A stretch of 64,000 nt of DNA from RUG572 sp964386385 (GTDB lineage: Bacteria > Verrucomicrobiota > Kiritimatiellia > RFP12 > UBA1067). The notes under the pieces were generated by a model. That model made no database searches. It had not been told where the DNA came from and saw only the letters and a list, made by a program, of their open reading frames with translations. Location of the stretch: contig CAYLRN010000007.1 in assembly GCA_964386385.1 (NCBI GenBank), positions 1-64,000 of the forward strand. Reading direction: 5' to 3'. A program made the position numbers and the translations under genes. Shown one piece after another: positions 60,545 through 64,000 of the stretch (within the stretch, counting starts at the first letter, position 1; each line of letters starts with the position of its first letter).

Positions 60545-62092
60545 ATGAAAATTCCAGGCAATCCGCTTTTCACGCGCAGGGGCCGCCGTCTCGGAACGGC
60601 GGCCGGCTGCGTGGCGCTGGCGTGCTGCTGCGCCGCGACGGCGCAGGGCTCGCAGTCCGTCGAAACGAACGCCCTCGTGGAGGCCGACGGCGGCGGCCTT
60701 TCCTTCGACGCCGGCGCGGACTTCCGCCTCCGGCAGGAGATGATGGACAACATTCCCGGCAACCCCGGCAACCCCTACGCCGTCAGCACGGCAAGGCGCG
60801 GAAAGAACACCAACCAGTTCCGCATCCGCCCCCGCGTCTGGTTCGAGGTCGAGGGCGGCCCCTTCCGCCTCTACACCCGCGTTGGCGACGAGTTCCGCGA
60901 ATACGCCGTCAAGAACGGAAAGAAGCGCAAGGACCGCAGCTACACGTTCCCCGACGAGGTCTATCTCGACAACCTCTACCTTGAGGGGAAGGGCCTCACG
61001 GCGGAATGGCTGGAGTCGATCGGCGTGGAGTCGTTCGACTTCCGCGCCGGGCGGCAGGACATGATGGAGGTCGTCGACGGCGGCCTTCACGGGCTCTACG
61101 GCCTTGACAGGCTTCTCGGCGACGGCACTCCGCTGGACGGCTCGCGCACGATCTTCACCGACATGGTCCGCGCCCGCCTCAACTTCAGCGAAGTCCGCCG
61201 GCTGGACGCCTTCTTCCTCTACGACAACGGCCGCAACAACCTCCGCTGGGGCAACCGCCAGAGCCGAGGCCGCGCGATGAACCCGGTAAACATGGCCGAC
61301 GACAACCAGATGGACGAATGGGGCGGCGGCCTCGTCTATTCCGACGCCGCGTTCGACAAGCACATGCCGTTCGAGGTCTACACCATCTTCAAGCGCAACG
61401 AGGAATACCACGCCACCGTCCTCGGCCGCGACATGCCCGCCAAGGAGCTCACCACCGTCGGCGCGATGGTCAAGCCCCGCTTCGACGACCACTGGGGCAT
61501 GACGCTTGAGGGCGCCAAGCAGTTCGGGCGCATCCTCGACGGCAACAAGCAGGCCGGCGGACACATGGGCTACCTGGAGGTCGACTACCGCGCCGACTTC
61601 CTCAGGGAGTACAAGCCCGTCATCTCCTGGTGCAACACGTACTACTCCGGCGACAGGCATCACGATTCCGACGGGCACGACAACGACACCGCCTGGGACC
61701 CCCTCTGGGCGCGCCACTGCCGCGAAAGCGAAATGCTCGTCTACGGCAACCTCTACGGCAACTGCTACTGGTCCAACATGCTCTACACGTATCCGAAGTT
61801 CACCATGACCTTCGGCCGCCACCACGGACTCTACGCATACTCCGGCCCAATGTTCGCCGTCGTCCAGGACCGCATGGGACACGACGACGGCGCCGGGCGC
61901 TCCATGTACAAGGGCTGGCTCTCCGCCGCGCGCTACGACTTCCCGATAAAACTCGCCCCGAAGAACGCCGCCGGATGCGACAGGATCGAGCTCTTCGGAC
62001 ACGTAGTCGCCGAGGTGTTCAACCCCGGCGACTACTTCTCAAGCTCCAAGCCGGCCTATTTCGCCCGCTGGCAGCTCGACTTCAAGTTCTGA
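60545..62092 (+). CDS. Outer-membrane beta-barrel protein (porin/AlgE-like)
   Basis: A 515-residue exported protein. The signal peptide (GCVALACCCAATAQG region) is followed by alternating-residue beta strands such as FRIRPRVWFEVEGGPFRLYTRVG and DAFFLYDNGRNNLRWG. The C-terminus ends in a barrel signal, FARWQLDFKF, with a final phenylalanine. FDFRAGRQDMM resembles alginate-export-type porins. The solute is unknown. It is divergent from galK, so a link to galactose-containing glycans is possible. Its stop is one base from the stop of the convergent esterase gene. Confidence 0.75.
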   Translation: MKIPGNPLFTRRGRRLGTAAGCVALACCCAATAQGSQSVETNALVEADGGGLSFDAGADFRLRQEMMDNIPGNPGNPYAVSTARRGKNTNQFRIRPRVWFEVEGGPFRLYTRVGDEFREYAVKNGKKRKDRSYTFPDEVYLDNLYLEGKGLTAEWLESIGVESFDFRAGRQDMMEVVDGGLHGLYGLDRLLGDGTPLDGSRTIFTDMVRARLNFSEVRRLDAFFLYDNGRNNLRWGNRQSRGRAMNPVNMADDNQMDEWGGGLVYSDAAFDKHMPFEVYTIFKRNEEYHATVLGRDMPAKELTTVGAMVKPRFDDHWGMTLEGAKQFGRILDGNKQAGGHMGYLEVDYRADFLREYKPVISWCNTYYSGDRHHDSDGHDNDTAWDPLWARHCRESEMLVYGNLYGNCYWSNMLYTYPKFTMTFGRHHGLYAYSGPMFAVVQDRMGHDDGAGRSMYKGWLSAARYDFPIKLAPKNAAGCDRIELFGHVVAEVFNPGDYFSSSKPAYFARWQLDFKF

Positions 62093-62093
62093 A

Positions 62094-63893
62094 CTACTTT
62101 GATACGCCGCGGTAGTTCATGAACTCCCAGATCCGGTCAAGCCACGTGTAGCTCCCCGTCCCCGGCGAGGCCTCGCGCTGGAAGCAGTGCGGCCTCTTCA
62201 CGAGCGTGTGGAGCTCGCCCTGGATTCCCATCCGGCGAAGCTGCTCCCACGTCTTGACCGAGTTCATCGCCGCCCAGCCGTCCGCGTCGCCGTGGACGAA
62301 GAGGATCGGACAGGTGTCCAGGTCGAACGAGAACTCCGGCACGAGCCTCGCGTCGTCCTCGTTCCCGCCCTTCACGTTCGGTCGCTCGCCGCCGTCCGTC
62401 AGCGCGTACGCGGGATAGATTGCGACCGCCCACTGCACCTTGCACGACTGCCTGTCGATGTCGTCGATTGGCCAGTAGGAGCGGTGGCGGGAGGACGTGG
62501 CGCCCATCAGCGTGAGGTGTCCGCCGGCGGACGAGCCCATGATGCCGATGCGGTCGGGGTCCAGCCCCTTCGCGGCGGCCTTGGACCTGACGATGCGGAT
62601 TGCGCGCTGCAGGTCCTGCCATGCGGTCGTGTGCTTGGCAAGCCCCTTCGGGCGCGGAGTGCGGTAGCGCATCGTGACGACGGTCATGCCCTTCGCGTTC
62701 AGGTAGCGGCGCGCCGGCGCCACCTCGAAGCCGTCGGGGCCGTTGCCCATGTACGAGCCGCCGGAGTAGATGATCTGGATGGCCGTCGTCCTGCGCTCCT
62801 TCGGGAAGTGCCATTCGATGTACGGCTGCACCTGCTCGGCCTGCGCGTCCGGCATCCTGCCCTTCGGCCAGACGTCCTCCTTTTCATAGGCGGAGCGCGC
62901 CGAATTGTCGGGGAAGCGCATCATCAGGTCTTCCTCCGGGCCGAGGCGTCCGTCGTAGTCCATCTGCCGGATGAACTCCGCAACGCGGTTGAACCAGTGG
63001 TCGCAGCCGACCGCGTCGTCGCCCTTGTTCATGTCGCCGTGGAATCCGTGCGGACGGCCGGGGTAGACGTGGACCTCGGCCGGGATCTTCATGCGGCGGA
63101 GCTGGCGGTAGATCTGCGTGGAGCCGTTGGGGGAGATGACGTCAAGGCCGCCCTGGACGAAGCACATGGGACACGTCTTCGCGTCGAACTTGAGCTCCGG
63201 CACGATCTTCACGTCCGGCGCGTCGCCGTCGCGCGAATTCGCGTCCGTCGCCCCGTCCGTCAGCACGTAGGCCGGCGCCTGCGGGACGGCGAAGAGAAGG
63301 CTGCAGGGAAGTTTGTCGATTTCGTCCACCGGCGCATAGGCGGGTGTCTGCGAACTCGTGGCGAGAAGGAGAAGCGTCTTCGCGCCTGCGGAGATGCCGG
63401 TGCCGCCGATCTTGTCCGGGGAGAACCCGCGCTTCGCCGCCTGCGAGCGGACGACGCGGACCGCGCGCTGCGCGTCCTCCCAGGCGGACTGGTGGATGGG
63501 CAGCCCATTCGGCCGCGGCGTCCGGTAGGTGAGGTTGGCGACCGTCGCGCCCATCTCCACGAACCGGTCGATGGCCGGCTGCAGGCGCTCCTCGTCGCAG
63601 CACGACATGAACCCGCCGCCGGAGATCACGAGGACGCAGAGGTCTGTCTTCTTCGCCGGATTCGGCGTGTACCACTCGATGTATGGTCGGCGGAAGTCGT
63701 CCGCCTTGAACCCCGGCGCCTTGGCCTCCCGCGTCTTCGCGGCGATCTGGTGCGCCTGGACGTTCGGCATCCTGCCCTCCGGCCAGATGTATTCGCGTTC
63801 GCAGGGCTTTGCCGACGGATTGAGCGGACCGAACGACGCCTCCGCGGCGACGGCGGCGAACGCAACGGCGAAAAGGAAGATCTTTCCGATCAT
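62094..63893 (-). CDS. Secreted tandem alpha/beta-hydrolase (esterase-like)
   Basis: A 599-residue protein with a signal peptide (MIGKIFLFAVAFAAVAAEA) and two homologous alpha/beta-hydrolase domains. Domain 1 (about 60-320) has LVISGGGFMSC (oxyanion loop) and the nucleophile elbow GISAG (S168); domain 2 (about 350-599) has QIIYSGGSYMGN and GSSAG (S455). Both have YRTPRPxGL and a late RPHGFHG or RPHCFQ histidine. Each domain opens with xxYxxExxxWPxGRMPxxQA. The likely role is removal of acyl groups from polysaccharides (acetyl-xylan-esterase type), but the substrate is not shown by sequence. Confidence 0.8.
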   Translation of the reverse strand: MIGKIFLFAVAFAAVAAEASFGPLNPSAKPCEREYIWPEGRMPNVQAHQIAAKTREAKAPGFKADDFRRPYIEWYTPNPAKKTDLCVLVISGGGFMSCCDEERLQPAIDRFVEMGATVANLTYRTPRPNGLPIHQSAWEDAQRAVRVVRSQAAKRGFSPDKIGGTGISAGAKTLLLLATSSQTPAYAPVDEIDKLPCSLLFAVPQAPAYVLTDGATDANSRDGDAPDVKIVPELKFDAKTCPMCFVQGGLDVISPNGSTQIYRQLRRMKIPAEVHVYPGRPHGFHGDMNKGDDAVGCDHWFNRVAEFIRQMDYDGRLGPEEDLMMRFPDNSARSAYEKEDVWPKGRMPDAQAEQVQPYIEWHFPKERRTTAIQIIYSGGSYMGNGPDGFEVAPARRYLNAKGMTVVTMRYRTPRPKGLAKHTTAWQDLQRAIRIVRSKAAAKGLDPDRIGIMGSSAGGHLTLMGATSSRHRSYWPIDDIDRQSCKVQWAVAIYPAYALTDGGERPNVKGGNEDDARLVPEFSFDLDTCPILFVHGDADGWAAMNSVKTWEQLRRMGIQGELHTLVKRPHCFQREASPGTGSYTWLDRIWEFMNYRGVSK

Positions 63894-63914
63894 GTGATGT
63901 CTCCGTTTTTCTGT

Positions 63915-64000
63915 TCAGACCTCAAGGAAACGCCCCGCCTTGCGCGGCGGCGGCGGGGGAAGGGGCGCGACGGCGTAGCCCAGGGCGAGATGCCCCACGC
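63915..64000 (-). CDS. 3' end of a gene cut by the window edge
   Basis: In one minus-strand frame the last 86 bases read HLALGYAVAPLPPPPPRKAG then RFLEV and a TGA at 63917-63915. This resembles the C-terminus of a nitroreductase-family flavoprotein (GYP...PPPR), a weak resemblance only. It ends 21 bases before the esterase start, where GGAG sits as ribosome site, so the two genes are probably in one operon. Confidence 0.4.
   Translation of the reverse strand, partial: VGHLALGYAVAPLPPPPPRKAGRFLEV

Noticed and set aside
53192..64000. tRNA genes in the intergenic regions
   Set aside because: I looked for the GGTTCRA-type T-arm and matching acceptor stems in the gaps and saw none that fold into a cloverleaf.

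Overview
The window is a GC-rich, gene-dense piece of a bacterial chromosome. The best guess is an uncultured gut or rumen member of the PVC superphylum (Kiritimatiellota or Verrucomicrobiota). That guess rests on secreted glycan-acting enzymes (GH92, GH20, tandem esterase), SUMF1-fold proteins, a BspA-type repeat protein, an outer-membrane barrel and a small basic protein between ruvB and prmA. It is an inference from content, not from phylogeny.

Layout. 1-60: 3' end of a 5S rRNA, so an rRNA operon ends here. 99-3281: nusB-ribD-ribE plus a TPR-like protein, joined by ATGA overlaps. 3332-4441: orphan RND-type adaptor. 4559-9456: sufC-B-D-S-U, an Fe-S assembly operon with its own promoter and leader hairpin. 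9531-17613 (minus): dnaE, lepA, a TPR lipoprotein, an ECF sigma factor and its likely anti-sigma partner. 17764-23151: glycerophosphodiesterase, AlbA_2-type ATP-binding protein with a 42-bp tandem repeat, BaiN-like flavoprotein, PHP phosphatase, EamA transporter. 23382-26779 (minus): two SUMF1-fold proteins and a secreted protein of unknown function. 27007-30698: AAA-like/PD-(D/E)XK protein carrying an in-frame palindromic insert, and a Tat-exported phosphoesterase. 30801-37223: sugar isomerase-like protein, second glycerophosphodiesterase, GH20 protein, degenerate VWA protein, histidine kinase and response regulator. 37285-38583: stand-alone AICAR transformylase. 38793-43041: restriction-modification island with three cytosine-C5 methyltransferases and one HNH nuclease. 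43050-48273: GH92 mannosidase fused to a phosphomannomutase-like HAD domain, histidine phosphatase, murJ. 48796-55608: fabD-fabG-acpP, ruvB, small basic protein, prmA, large membrane protein. 56660-57451: BspA-like gene inside repeat-rich DNA. 57897-60425 (minus): galactose uptake and phosphorylation (FucP-type MFS, galK). 60545-62092: porin-like barrel. 62094-64000 (minus): tandem esterase and the tail of another gene.

The most unusual material is non-coding. Clusters of short GC-rich hairpins (8-9 bp stems, GGA/AGGA-type loops, followed by CCCTACC or CCCTCCC) sit at the 3' ends of genes near 23.2, 30.7, 38.6, 43.0, 48.3, 55.6 and 57.5 kb. Two of the clusters are bounded by inverted arms of tandem TTAAGTGG. 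I recognise no named family for them. Other signals worth following are the three-methyltransferase/one-nuclease island, the GH92-HAD fusion, the in-frame palindromic insertion, and a shared extended -10 signature (TGnTAnnAT) that in four genes lies so close to the ATG that leaderless mRNAs are predicted.
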